From positions 235,124 through 299,123 of the forward strand of contig NZ_VAUW01000003.1 of the NCBI RefSeq assembly GCF_005771495.1: 64,000 nt of DNA. The letters are read 5' to 3'. The notes beneath the pieces are model-generated. The model saw only the letters and a program-made list of their open reading frames with translations. It made no database searches and was not told the origin of the DNA. Shown here one piece after another: positions 46,651 to 56,263 of the stretch (the stretch's first letter is position 1; every line of letters starts with the position of its first letter). Made by a program: the position numbers and the translations under genes. Source of the DNA: Maribacter sp. ACAM166 (GTDB lineage Bacteria; Bacteroidota; Bacteroidia; Flavobacteriales; Flavobacteriaceae).

Positions 46651-47913
46651 ATGAAGAATAAGATTTTACTTGTCACGGCGTTGACTTTTACGATGGTCGG
46701 GTTTGCGCAAAAAAATGAAATTAAAGATGCTGAAAAGGCTTTGAAAGATGGCGATGCAGCAGCAGCGCAGACAGCTATTGAAGCTGCATCTGCTACTATA
46801 GCATCTGCAGATGAGAAATTGCAAGCACAGTATTATTATACCAAAGGTAGAATTTACAGTGATTTGGCTAAAAAAGGTAATAATGATGCATTTGAGAAAT
46901 CTGCAACGTCCTTTAAAAAAGTTATTGAGATTGAGGAAATATCAGGTAAGAAAAAATATTCTGACGAAACCAATCAATATATGGCGGCATTAACAGCTGA
47001 CTTAGTGAATTCAGCGGTAAGCGATAATGGAAATAAGAAATTTAAAGAAGCTGCTGAAAAGTTATATATGAGCTATACGCTTAGCCCAAGAGACACTTCT
47101 TATTTATATTATGCGGCCGGTAGTGCTGTAAATGGAGGTCACTACGAGATGGCATTAGACTACTATGATAAACTACAAGAAATTGGGTATGATGGTAGTG
47201 GTGCAGTGTATAAAGCTACTAATGCAGCTTCAGGTGAAGTTGAGGAAATGGATAAGGTTCAACGTGATCTTATGGTAAAGTCAGGTACTTACACAAACCC
47301 TTTAGATGAAAAAACTCCATCTAAATCTGCGGAAATTGTGAAGAACACAGCTTTAATTTACTCCCAATTAGGACAAGATGAAAAAGCATTGGAAGCTTAC
47401 CAGGCTGCTAGAATAAATGATCCTGAAGATGTGAACTTGATTTTGAATGAAGCTAACCTTTACTTTAATCAGGGAAATAAGGTCAAGTTTAAAGAACTAA
47501 TGGCTGAAGCGATTACCTTAGCTCCTGATAATCCAGACCTTCATTATAACGTTGGTGTAATTAGCATGGAACAAGACAATTTTGAAGACGCTAGAGTATC
47601 TTATAAGAAGGCAATTGAAATAGATGCGAATTATACAAATGCTTACCTTAACCTTTCTACTACCTATGTAAACGAAGGTAATGCCATGATTGACGAAATG
47701 AACTCTTTAGGTAACTCTAGAGCTGATATCGCTAAGTATGAAGAGCTAAAGGAGGAAAAGGATAGCTTGTTCAGGGAAGGTGCAGATGTTTTAGAAGAAG
47801 CTTTGAGGGCCAATCCAGAAAATGAAAATATTATGACCCAGCTTAAGAATATTTATGGTGCAATGGGAGATAATGAAAACTTCATGAAAATGAAAAAGAT
47901 GTTAGGAGAATAA
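46651..47913 (+). CDS. Secreted or periplasmic TPR-repeat protein
   Basis: This 420-residue protein has a signal peptide (MKNKILLVTALTFTMVGFAQ, cut after Ala-Gln) and several tetratricopeptide repeats, clearest at about 230-330 (LGQDEKALEAYQAARINDPE, HYNVGVISMEQDNFEDARVS, YKKAIEIDANYTNAYLNLST). TPRs mediate protein-protein contact, so it is probably a periplasmic scaffold. It lies 30 bp after gyrA and may be cotranscribed. Confidence 0.88.
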   Translation: MKNKILLVTALTFTMVGFAQKNEIKDAEKALKDGDAAAAQTAIEAASATIASADEKLQAQYYYTKGRIYSDLAKKGNNDAFEKSATSFKKVIEIEEISGKKKYSDETNQYMAALTADLVNSAVSDNGNKKFKEAAEKLYMSYTLSPRDTSYLYYAAGSAVNGGHYEMALDYYDKLQEIGYDGSGAVYKATNAASGEVEEMDKVQRDLMVKSGTYTNPLDEKTPSKSAEIVKNTALIYSQLGQDEKALEAYQAARINDPEDVNLILNEANLYFNQGNKVKFKELMAEAITLAPDNPDLHYNVGVISMEQDNFEDARVSYKKAIEIDANYTNAYLNLSTTYVNEGNAMIDEMNSLGNSRADIAKYEELKEEKDSLFREGADVLEEALRANPENENIMTQLKNIYGAMGDNENFMKMKKMLGE

Positions 47914-47930
47914 TTTTATTTTTACCTATA

Positions 47931-47958
47931 AAAAAAGGCCCTAATTAGGGCCTTTTTT
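47931..47958. terminator. Bidirectional terminator
   Basis: AAAAAAGGCCC (47931-47941) and GGGCCTTTTTT (47948-47958) form a perfect 11-bp stem around TAATTA. It serves the TPR gene on the plus strand and the convergent NlpC/P60-like gene on the minus strand. Confidence 0.9.
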
Positions 47959-48710
47959 TATATAATCTTTTTAATTACCCTTAACTGATGCGTATAGGTT
48001 CTAAGGTCATTGTTAAATATGCCTGTATGGTCTAAACGGTCAATCCTCACCTTGCCATTTACGTGAATAACATAGTTATTGTCCATTATTATTCCAACAT
48101 GGTCTATTGCTCCGCTAGCGTTGTCAAAAAATGCTAAATCACCAGCTTCACTTTCTTCTACAAAACTGAGAGCACTACCTTGAGTGGATTGACGTTCCGC
48201 AGTTCGTAAAAGAGTATGGCCATTTATTTTGTAAACCATTTGAGAAAATCCTGCGGCATCTATCCCAAATGGTGTTCTACCACCTTTAATTTCTGGAGAA
48301 TTTAGATAAAGTAAAGACGTTTTAACAAGCCGCTCTTTAGGTTGTAGTTTACTGATAATAGATCCATCAAATTTCATTGATAATGAAGGGGTGTCTGGAA
48401 TACTAGATCCCAAAAGTATGGGTGTTAATATTTGATTGTCATCTTCAACAAAGGTAATAAGGTCAGCAACTAGATTACGTTCATTGCTTTGTTCAAGGGT
48501 TGCAAATTCATCCTCTGGAATAAAAACTAGTTGGTTATTCATTATCCAACCTTCGCATTTATCAAATAATGTTTTAATTCTAGACCAGTTTTTTCTAGAC
48601 TCCAAAATTTTAAAATGTTCACCAAACAATAGCTGGGTTACCATTTCAGTTACTTCATCGGGAGCACTTCTAACTGGGATAATGCTTAAGTGGCAGATAC
48701 CGTATTGCAT
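47958..48710 (-). CDS. NlpC/P60-like protein lacking its catalytic cysteine
   Basis: The 250-residue protein has SH3-like segments in the first 110 residues, then an NlpC/P60 domain at about 140-245. The catalytic Cys in the usual DCSG motif is replaced: the sequence reads GIDAAGFSQMVY with Ala152. The downstream His motif is kept (DHVGI, His204, and VIHVNG, His216). Active members of this family hydrolyse cell-wall peptides. This one may be a binding or regulatory pseudoenzyme. No signal peptide is visible. Its start is 9 bp after the thiolase stop, so the two genes are probably cotranscribed. Confidence 0.8.
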   Translation of the reverse strand: MQYGICHLSIIPVRSAPDEVTEMVTQLLFGEHFKILESRKNWSRIKTLFDKCEGWIMNNQLVFIPEDEFATLEQSNERNLVADLITFVEDDNQILTPILLGSSIPDTPSLSMKFDGSIISKLQPKERLVKTSLLYLNSPEIKGGRTPFGIDAAGFSQMVYKINGHTLLRTAERQSTQGSALSFVEESEAGDLAFFDNASGAIDHVGIIMDNNYVIHVNGKVRIDRLDHTGIFNNDLRTYTHQLRVIKKII

Positions 48711-48719
48711 GAAACTTTT

Positions 48720-49895
48720 TTAGGCTCTTTCGATTATAATAGCCGAAGCGCCACCACCACCATTGCAAATTGCCGCTGCACCAAGTTTGGCATTGTTTTG
48801 TTCCAATACATTTATTAGCGTAATTAATATACGTGCACCAGAGCATCCTAGTGGATGACCTAATGAAACAGCACCACCGTTAACATTAACGTTTGTATCA
48901 TCTAATCCTAATAATTTCATGTTGGCTAGCCCAACTATTGAAAATGCTTCATTAAATTCAAAGAAGTCTATTTCTTCAATCGATAAATTAGCTTTTGCCA
49001 ATGCCTTTGGCAGCGCTTTCGCTGGGGCAGTTGCAAACCATTCAGGCTCGTGGGCTGCATCTGCATACCCTTTTATAACGGCCACGGGTTTTAAATTTAG
49101 CTCATTAGCCTTTTCTCTACTCATTAATACTAATGCAGCAGCTCCATCGTTTATTGTTGATGCATTCGCAGCGGTAACTGTACCATCTTTTGAGAATGCT
49201 GGTCTTAAATTCGGAATCTTATCAATTAAAACATTGGTAAACTCTTCATCTTTTTCTACCATTTTCGGTTCACCACGTCTTTGAGGTACGGCAACCGGAA
49301 CAACTTCATTATTAAATTTCCCATCTTCCCAAGCTTTTGATGATCGCGTATAGGATTGAATGGCATAGTTGTCTTGGTCTTCTCTTGAAAAATCATATTT
49401 AACAGCACAAGCATCTGCGCAAACACCCATAGCATTTTCATCATAAGCATCTACCAAACCATCTTTTTGCAAACCATCGATTAAAGTAGATGGGCCAAAT
49501 TTAGTGCCTGTTCGCATATGAACGTAATGAGGTGTCAGGCTCATGTTTTCCATTCCACCTGCAACTACAATATCTGCATCTCCTAATGCGATTGCTTGGG
49601 CACCTTGCATTACAGCCTTCATTCCAGATGCGCAAACTTTATTTATCGTGGTACAGGGTACAGTATTTGGAATACCAGCAAAAATGGCAGCCTGTCTTGC
49701 GGGTGCTTGTCCTGTTCCTGCCTGTAAAACATTACCCATAATCACTTCATTTACTAGGGTAGCATCTAAATTTATTCTTTTTAATGCCCCTTCAATAGCT
49801 ATTGCACCTAATTTTGGAGCAGGTATTGTGGATAATCCACCCATAAAACTTCCAATAGGTGTTCTTACTGCTGAAACTATAACAACCTCTTTCAT
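48720..49895 (-). CDS. Acetyl-CoA C-acetyltransferase (thiolase)
   Basis: The 391-residue thiolase has the nucleophilic Cys88 in INKVCASGMKAV, the conserved GHPLGCSGAR with its His, and the second catalytic Cys377 in ICNGGGGASA. It joins two acetyl-CoA to acetoacetyl-CoA or works in reverse in degradation. Length and motif order match the AtoB/PhaA group. It leads a two-gene minus-strand unit with the NlpC/P60-like gene. Confidence 0.95.
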   Translation of the reverse strand: MKEVVIVSAVRTPIGSFMGGLSTIPAPKLGAIAIEGALKRINLDATLVNEVIMGNVLQAGTGQAPARQAAIFAGIPNTVPCTTINKVCASGMKAVMQGAQAIALGDADIVVAGGMENMSLTPHYVHMRTGTKFGPSTLIDGLQKDGLVDAYDENAMGVCADACAVKYDFSREDQDNYAIQSYTRSSKAWEDGKFNNEVVPVAVPQRRGEPKMVEKDEEFTNVLIDKIPNLRPAFSKDGTVTAANASTINDGAAALVLMSREKANELNLKPVAVIKGYADAAHEPEWFATAPAKALPKALAKANLSIEEIDFFEFNEAFSIVGLANMKLLGLDDTNVNVNGGAVSLGHPLGCSGARILITLINVLEQNNAKLGAAAICNGGGGASAIIIERA

Positions 49896-50016
49896 GATTC
49901 GAATAATTTGATTTGACGAAATTACTAAATTCTATAGCAACCCAAGGGATATCGTTTCAATTACTAGTTATCAGTTTATTATTTTCTATTTTTGATGAAC
50001 TTATTAAATTTTTCTT

Positions 50017-52053
50017 TTGGATAATCTTTACAAACAGCAATCGCTCATTTTTAAATATATTCTATATATAGCGGCTATTGCATTTATTGTTTTTTTCTTA
50101 CCGAAGGGAGGTAAATTTAAATATGAATTTCAAAAAGGGAAGCCTTGGCAGTTTGAAAACCTGTACGCGCCTTTTGATTTTTCAATTAAAAAAACCGATT
50201 CCGAGATAGCAAAAGAAAAACAGACCATAGCGAGTAATCAACTTCCCTATTTTAAGTATGACCAAAAGGTCGTGGAAGGTTTACATAAAAAATTTGAAGA
50301 GGAATTTAAAGAAATATGGCATAATGCCGATTTAAGTAATAGTCAAAGGAATCGTTTAAGGAGCTTTTCTGAAGCTATTTTAGACTCCATCTACACTAAG
50401 GGTGTTTTACAGAATAATGGTAAACAGGTTCAGCGCAACTTTATCTTTTTGGTTAAAGAGAACGAAGCTAAGAAAGTAAGGGTTTCAGAATTTTATAGAA
50501 TCAATGAAATCAATGATTTGGTAAGTCAAGTTTTGATGCAGAATAATCTTTCAAAATTTGAAAATAAAACCCAATCGCTCTTTTTTGACCTTATTGTCCC
50601 AAATGTGAATTTTGATAATAATCTAACAAAAAAAGCAAGGGATGAGGCCTTGTCAAAATTGTCTTACACAAGAGGAACGGTTGATCAGGGCCGATTGATT
50701 ATTGCGAAAGGGGAAGTAGTTGAGGCAGATAATTTAAAGGTCCTTGAGTCTTTAAAAGGAGAATATGAGTCAGAATTATGGACGGCCAATAACTACTACT
50801 ATATTTTAATAGGATATACGGTTCTTGTCGCACTCGTATTAATGATGCTTTTTCTATTTCTTAAAAAGTATAGAAAAGAAGTTTACGACAATAACACGAA
50901 GGTCACCTTTATATTTTTCAATATACTTTTGATGGTTTTTATCACCACTATGGTCATAAAGTATAATGACCAATTGGTTTTTGTGGTACCATTGTGCATA
51001 CTTCCATTGATTTTAAAAACGTTCTTTGATGCCAGGCTAGGTCTTTTCGTTCATGTACTAACAGTATTAATTTTAGGCTTTGTAGTACCTAATAGTTTCG
51101 AATATATATTTCTTCAGATTATCACAGGTATTGTGACTATTCTCACGGTTTCTGAGCTATACAAGAGAGCTAATTTATTTGTAAGTGTAGGTCAGATTAC
51201 ATTTATTTATATCATAGGATATTTAGCGTTTCATACGATTCATGAAGGTGATTTGAGTGATATAGAATGGTATATCCTTGGACTTTTTCTATTGAACGGA
51301 ATGATTACCCTATTTGTACAGCCCTTGATATATATCTATGAAAAGCTATTTGGACTTGTATCGGATGTTTCACTTTTAGAACTCTCCAATACCAATTCTA
51401 AGTTATTAAAAGAATTATCGAATAAGGCTCCAGGTACATTTCACCATTCTTTACAGGTTGCGAATTTAGCCGAGGCTGCTGCGAATGAAATAGGAGCTAA
51501 TGCAATGTTGGTTAGGGTAGGGGCTTTATATCATGATATTGGCAAAATGAATGAGCCTACATTTTTTACCGAGAATCAGATAACTAATGTGAATCCTCAT
51601 GATGAACTAAGTCCGAAGGATAGTGGTCAGATAATAATTAATCATGTTATTAAGGGGATTGAACTCGCTAGAAAAAATAATATTCCCGATCGTATTATAG
51701 ATTTTATTCGATCACATCATGGTACAACTTTAGTGTATTACTTCTATAAAAAACAAAAAGACTTAGAGGGTGAAGCGAATGAGGAGGATTTTAGATATCC
51801 TGGTCCATTACCCTTTTCTAGGGAAACAGCAATTTTGATGATGGCAGATTCGGTAGAGGCAGCATCTAAAAGTTTAAAGAACCCTACTTTTTTAGTCATA
51901 GATGAATTTGTTGACAAGATAATTTCAGGACAAATGAAGGCAAATCAATTCTTGAATGCCGATATTACATTCAAGGAAATAGAAACGATCAAGAAAATAT
52001 TCAAACAAAAGCTAATTAATATTTATCATTTACGTGTGGAATACCCTGAGTAA
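50017..52053 (+). CDS. 7TM-HD family phosphohydrolase
   Basis: The 678-residue membrane protein starts at TTG 50017; an in-frame stop lies just upstream and no ATG is available, and the N-terminus reads as expected for the family. It has one membrane segment, an extracellular 7TMR-HDED region (about 35-260), about seven helices (265-460) and a cytoplasmic HD domain with HSLQVANLAEAAA near 477 and YHDIGKMN near 505. Related PgpH proteins degrade cyclic di-AMP. The substrate here is inferred. Confidence 0.92.
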   Translation: MDNLYKQQSLIFKYILYIAAIAFIVFFLPKGGKFKYEFQKGKPWQFENLYAPFDFSIKKTDSEIAKEKQTIASNQLPYFKYDQKVVEGLHKKFEEEFKEIWHNADLSNSQRNRLRSFSEAILDSIYTKGVLQNNGKQVQRNFIFLVKENEAKKVRVSEFYRINEINDLVSQVLMQNNLSKFENKTQSLFFDLIVPNVNFDNNLTKKARDEALSKLSYTRGTVDQGRLIIAKGEVVEADNLKVLESLKGEYESELWTANNYYYILIGYTVLVALVLMMLFLFLKKYRKEVYDNNTKVTFIFFNILLMVFITTMVIKYNDQLVFVVPLCILPLILKTFFDARLGLFVHVLTVLILGFVVPNSFEYIFLQIITGIVTILTVSELYKRANLFVSVGQITFIYIIGYLAFHTIHEGDLSDIEWYILGLFLLNGMITLFVQPLIYIYEKLFGLVSDVSLLELSNTNSKLLKELSNKAPGTFHHSLQVANLAEAAANEIGANAMLVRVGALYHDIGKMNEPTFFTENQITNVNPHDELSPKDSGQIIINHVIKGIELARKNNIPDRIIDFIRSHHGTTLVYYFYKKQKDLEGEANEEDFRYPGPLPFSRETAILMMADSVEAASKSLKNPTFLVIDEFVDKIISGQMKANQFLNADITFKEIETIKKIFKQKLINIYHLRVEYPE

Positions 52054-52163
52054 CAGGAGGCTAAATTTTTATGAAAAAAAACATAAAAAATAGTTGTTTA
52101 AGACGGTTGATAAATCTACATTTGCATCCGCTATTTGAAGCAAAAGTTCTTTGAAGAATTACT

Positions 52164-52252
52164 GGAGAGGTGCCTGAGTGGCCGAAAGGAACGGTTTGCT
52201 AAATCGTCGTACCCTAACAAGGGTACCCAGGGTTCGAATCCCTGTCTCTCCG
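52164..52252 (+). tRNA. tRNA-Ser (anticodon GCT)
   Basis: An 89-nt cloverleaf has the acceptor GGAGAGG pairing TCTCTCC, a D arm, an anticodon stem ACGGT/ATCGT with loop TTGCTAA (anticodon GCT), a long variable arm (GTACCC/GGGTAC) and the T arm GGTTCGAATCC. The long variable arm is as expected for serine. The 3' CCA is not encoded. Confidence 0.95.
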
Positions 52253-52291
52253 CAAATTTCTGTGGGAGACAGAAAAATAAGATAACCAATT

Positions 52292-52366
52292 CGGGGTGTA
52301 GCGTAGCCCGGTTATCGCGCCGCGTTTGGGACGCGGAGGTCGCAGGTTCGAATCCTGCCACCCCGA
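52292..52366 (+). tRNA. tRNA-Pro (anticodon TGG)
   Basis: A 75-nt cloverleaf has the acceptor CGGGGTG pairing CACCCCG, an anticodon stem CCGCG/CGCGG with loop TTTGGGA (anticodon TGG) and the T arm GGTTCGAATCC. CCA is not encoded. It lies 39 bp after tRNA-Ser, and a broken integrase gene sits 218 bp downstream, so its 3' end is a likely integration site. Confidence 0.95.
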
Positions 52367-52392
52367 CGAACCACTTTTCAAGTGGTACTAGA

Positions 52393-52424
52393 GAGCTGTT
52401 AATCTATTGATTAGCAGCTCTTTT
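52393..52424 (+). terminator. Terminator of the tRNA transcript
   Basis: GAGCTGTTAATC (52393-52404) and GATTAGCAGCTC (52409-52420) form a 12-bp stem with one G-T pair, loop TATT, followed by TTTT. Confidence 0.75.
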
Positions 52425-52432
52425 CATTTTAT

Positions 52433-52475
52433 ATGGTATCAGTTGATATCGTTTGATATCATATAACTGGTGTAT
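52433..52475. repeat. Short tandem direct repeats near the tRNA-Pro integration site
   Basis: The sequence GGTATCAGT, TGATATCGT, TTGATATCA repeats a TGATATC-like unit about every 10 bp. It lies between tRNA-Pro and the broken integrase gene. Direct repeats of this size are often arm-binding sites of tyrosine integrases. Confidence 0.4.
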
Positions 52476-52584
52476 GGTTCGGTGAATGGATTAATACACA
52501 AGTTGTTGTAAATTTAAGTAGCATTTAGGGCTATTTAAGGTCGTCTTTGCAAACAAGGTTTGTAGAACTTAAAAGACGTATATC

Positions 52585-53840
52585 ATGCGCAACAACAGCA
52601 CTTTAGCAGTACTTATTTTCACTCGGGACATTACTTACAACCCCGAAAGACTTACTATTTATGCTCGTATCACGGTTGATAGAAGACGGGCAGAAATCAG
52701 TTTAAAACGTTACACCTCGGTGAATGTTTGGGATGCCTCTAAGGGAAGAATCACGGGCACTACCCAAAGAGCACGACTACTCAATAGTTATTTAGACGAG
52801 GTATACGTGCAAATTATGGAGGCGCATAAGAATTACTTTCCGAAGGAAAGATGATTACTGCACAGGCCATAAAAGCCCGTTATTGAGGGCAAGACGAACA
52901 GTATAAGAGCTTGAAGGAGCTGGTTACTTATCACAACACAAACATGGATTCCGTATTGAAATACGGTACCATGAAAAACTACTATTCTACAGAGCGATAT
53001 CTACACAAGTTTTTAAACGACAAATTCAAGACCCCCGACATCTATTTAAAACAATTGAACTATCGATTTATAGTTGATTTCGAACAATACCTTTTAAGAT
53101 ACCGTCCAGAGAAAGCTAGAAAGACTTGTTCCAATAACGGAGCGATGAAGCATTTGGAACGTTTGATGAAAATGACCAATCTTGCCCTGAAATTGGAATG
53201 GTTAGAAAAAGACCCGTTCAAACATTTTAAACTCAGCTATAAAAAGCATGATAGAAGCTATTTGAGCGAACGCGAATTAAAACTAATCGAAGAAACAATT
53301 TTCAAAGGTGAAGGTTACGAGAAAGTAAAGAACGTTTTTCTGTTCTCATGCTATACAGGGCTATCCTATATTGATGTTAAAGAACTACTTGCTCAACAGT
53401 TGGTGCTTGGGATAAACGGAAACTATTGGTTACATACTAAAAGAGCAAAAACGGATGAAATGGTAAAAATTCCGCTACTACCTAAAGCAAAAGCTATTAT
53501 TGAAAAGTATAAAGAGATTATGCTCATAGAAGGTAACGGTAAATTACTGCCTGTTTTCAGTAACCAAAAGGTAAACAGTTATTTAAAAGTGATTATCCAT
53601 TCTTGTGGCATTCATAAGAATATTACATTTCATTCTGCTAGACATACGTTTGCTACAACAGTTACACTTTCTAATGGCGTTCCTATTGAAACCGTTTCGA
53701 AAATGCTCGGTCATGCAAAGCTTTCCACAACTCAGATCTATGCAAGGGTCATTAAACAAAAGGTTTTATCGGATATGCGTTCGTTGTGCAGTAAATTAAA
53801 CAAGAAGAACCAGGCCGAAACAAGGGTGCCTTATCAATAA
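52585..53840 (+). pseudogene. Broken tyrosine integrase
   Basis: The gene is in two pieces. The first (52585-52854) encodes the arm-binding domain, including LTIYARITVDRRRAEISL, and ends KNYFPKER before a shifted stop. After a one-base frame change near 52850 the protein continues (ITAQAIKARY), is stopped by TGA at 52884-52886, and goes on to 53840 with the catalytic domain: SARHTFATT and MLGHAKLSTTQIYARV. Both the frameshift and the TGA are lesions. It must be the relic of an element that entered at tRNA-Pro. Confidence 0.85.
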
Positions 53841-55005
53841 TTCTGTTTAGAAAATACCTTTTGGGTTCCAATCCAGTTCACATCACAATTTTCATCACTC
53901 AATATCATTGAAGGTTTATCCAGTAGCATAAACTGGATTTTCTATTAGGACATTAGGAAATAAAACCCATTCAGCCCATTCCCCTTCATTTCGGGAAAAG
54001 CGACATTTCGGGAAAAGAGCTTCCCTACATAGGTCTTGGACACAATCCCCAATTTTGACTTTCCATTCTGCTAACCCGGTCCGCTGCGCTGGAACGGGAC
54101 GCTGCATTCCTGAGCCAAAATCGTGAATAGCGTCCGCTTGATAGGAATTCCATTTAATCATTTTGTACCACTTCCTATGGTTTAATATTTCACACACCCC
54201 TTTAGAAGAACTTCCGCACCCTCGCTGCCCAATTTTTTTTATAGATGTACAACATAGGTGCGAAATTTTACTTTTTGTTTTTGACCCATACCAAAACAAA
54301 TTCGTATGATGAACTTAAAAAAGAAAAACCAAAATAATCATAAGATTAGCATAGTTTTGGTCTCGGACGGTATCCGATTTAGTAACTGGCCGGGGTTTGA
54401 ACCTTCCGGCTTAGGTCAATCAGAGTCGAGTACTTGCTAGAAATCACTAATCGTGTTGACGATTTGTGAGCTCTTATGAAAAGTATATGTCAAAGTAACT
54501 TTTGTAACATACAATATAACTGTTTTGAAACCTTTATCATAGAATATGAATGATTTTCGACTGCATATACCCTTTTTTCTAAATAATTAAAAAGAAATGG
54601 ACCAAGGGCTTAGAAGTGTACTAGTCGAAAAAAGAATGGAATAGAGGTGTTGGGAAACTGGTAGGCACTTCAGGATTGGGATTTCTTGTCTATCCATTTG
54701 TACAAAAGGTGAAGAGAAATCTCTAGTTTATTTTGTTTGAGTTAAGCCCGAATATGGTCGCGTACGCCATAAGTATAAGATTTCGCCTTTTTTCTTTGAC
54801 ACCATACCACATTCCATACTTCGAAATCCATTACTGATGTATTAAATTATTCTGGTCAGTAGCGGTAGATTAAATATTTTGAATTTATATTTTGGTGTAT
54901 GGTTTCTTGCTTCCAAAAGCAATCTACCTATTTTTTGAAGAATAAATTCTAAGAAACAAAGTCAACATTTTATTCTTAATGTTTTAATAATTTCTTTGTG
55001 AAGCA
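53841..55005. other. 1.1-kb stretch without a convincing gene
   Basis: No trustworthy gene is seen. A 127-codon minus-strand frame (53916-54299) has unnatural composition. Two copies of CATTTCGGGAAAAG lie side by side at about 53988-54018, within a GC-richer block (53980-54240) that is unlike the flanks. Around 54380-54410 a GGCCGGGG...CCGGC hairpin occurs. The rest is AT-rich. I read it as the remains of the integrated element. Confidence 0.5.
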
Positions 55006-55620
55006 TTGAACAAAATAGGAATTTTGTCAAAACTAAATATATTGAAAGCAGACTTAATGGAGATTGAAAAATTTATTTTTTGCCTTGAAGCCATTCCAGA
55101 TGTGGATAGAACCGAAACTACTGAAGTTATGAAAATCTTAGAGGACATTGCCCTAAAACAAAGTATTACCAGTATTTATAAAGCTTGTGATACCATTGAA
55201 GGATTTGAGGAGAGCTTGAGCAATTTGCTATACTGTGATGATAATTTTAAAGATTACGAAATTATTTACCTCGTTATGCCCGGAGAGCCTAATAATATTT
55301 TGGTGAATGACTATTATTATAGCATTGAGGAAATAGCAGAACTTTTTGAAGATAAAATGAATGGAAAAGTGATACATTTTGCTAATAAAAAAATCTTGGA
55401 TTTAACTGATGAGGAATCACAGTATTTTTTAGATGTTACCGGCGCACGAGCTATTTCAGGTTACGGTTCAAACCTTAGTGAAATTTCTAGCACAAGCACC
55501 ATTGATAGAGTTTTTTTTGATATGTACCAAGAAAATAATGATTTTAAGGAGGTTGTAGAGTTGATGTTTCAAAAGCATTATAATCTCTGTAAATTGCTTG
55601 ACTTTAGATTGTATTATTAG
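55006..55620 (+). CDS. Uncharacterised protein, resembles DUF6642 family
   Basis: A 204-residue protein starts at TTG 55006, or at ATG 55054. It has FIFCLEAIPDVDRTETTE, then DYEIIYLVMPGEPNNI, then KVIHFANKKIL and TGARAISGYGSNL. This resembles the DUF6642 family with a CHAT-like alpha/beta fold; if so, the His in IHFA would be a candidate catalytic residue. The assignment comes from memory of sequence style, without a search. It is an orphan gene between relics of mobile elements and is intact and AT-rich. Confidence 0.5.
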   Translation: MNKIGILSKLNILKADLMEIEKFIFCLEAIPDVDRTETTEVMKILEDIALKQSITSIYKACDTIEGFEESLSNLLYCDDNFKDYEIIYLVMPGEPNNILVNDYYYSIEEIAELFEDKMNGKVIHFANKKILDLTDEESQYFLDVTGARAISGYGSNLSEISSTSTIDRVFFDMYQENNDFKEVVELMFQKHYNLCKLLDFRLYY

Positions 55621-55671
55621 AACGCTGAATTACATCAAAACTGGATAAAAGGAAAAGCTAATTTTTTCAAA

Positions 55672-55957
55672 TCAAATCAAATCATACCTGAAATGTTCAT
55701 AAATCATGGCCATCGCTAAGGTATCAAGCTCGTAATATTTTAAAAGTTCCATACCTCCGTACTTCTTCCGCCAGTAATAAAATGTGCTTTTGTCAATACC
55801 TAATTCTCTCGATACATCTCCTACCGACCTTCCTTGTTCATTTTCCTTTAGAGCTTTAATAATTTGGCTCTCGCTAAACTTGCTGCTTTTCATGATGACA
55901 GTTTGAATTTAAAGTTAGTAAATTCGAAATATTAACTGTCCTACTTAAGGGGAAGCC
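55672..55957 (-). mobile_element. IS3-family insertion sequence remnant (orfA fragment and one end)
   Basis: The frame 55672-55893 encodes the IS3 transposase orfA helix-turn-helix: SSKFSESQIIKALKENEQGR, then SVGDVSRELGIDKSTFYYWR and KKYGGMELL. After this it ends in unrelated residues, and orfB is missing. Beside its start lies AACTGTCCTACTTAAGGGGA (55936-55955), whose reverse complement, TCCCCTTAAGTAGGACAGTT, has the form of an IS3-family terminal repeat. The copy interrupts a methyltransferase gene. Confidence 0.8.
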
Positions 55958-56263
55958 TACATATCTATTTTTGGGAAAAACCACACATCTTTCTCAATGA
56001 ATTATATCGAGTATTAAAACCTAAGGGCTTTTGTGCCATTGCATTTGTCGATGGCAAGTTCATGGAAAATCTACCTTTTGTAAGTGATATTTTTTCAATT
56101 GTATGGCATTGATAAAATGAAAAAGTTGGTTGCTCAAACTAAATTTGAACTGGTGAATTTTCAGAAGAAAAAAGAACGAGTGAGGAGTAAAAGTGGTGAG
56201 ATGGTTACTCGAGATTATAGCATGACAATTTTAAAAAAAAATCAAGATTGTTATACTAAATAA
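55958..56263 (+). pseudogene. 5'-truncated, frameshifted class I methyltransferase
   Basis: Directly next to the IS3 end a frame reads FWEKPHIFLNELYRVLKPKG, then FCAIAFVDGKFMENLPFV, the C-terminal half of a SAM-dependent methyltransferase. It ends at a TGA near 56110. In another frame the protein continues QLYGIDKMKKLVAQTKFELV, ends TRDYSMTILKKNQD and stops at 56261-56263. The start is missing, so insertion of the IS destroyed the gene. Confidence 0.8.

Noticed and set aside
53916..54299. 127-residue minus-strand gene
   Set aside because: Composition is unlike a protein (many Cys, Trp and Lys-Arg without pattern), no start signal is seen, and it overlaps the tandem repeat.
54380..54420. tRNA fragment (GGTTTGAACC-like sequence)
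   Set aside because: The T-arm-like stem does not pair properly and no acceptor or anticodon arm is found.
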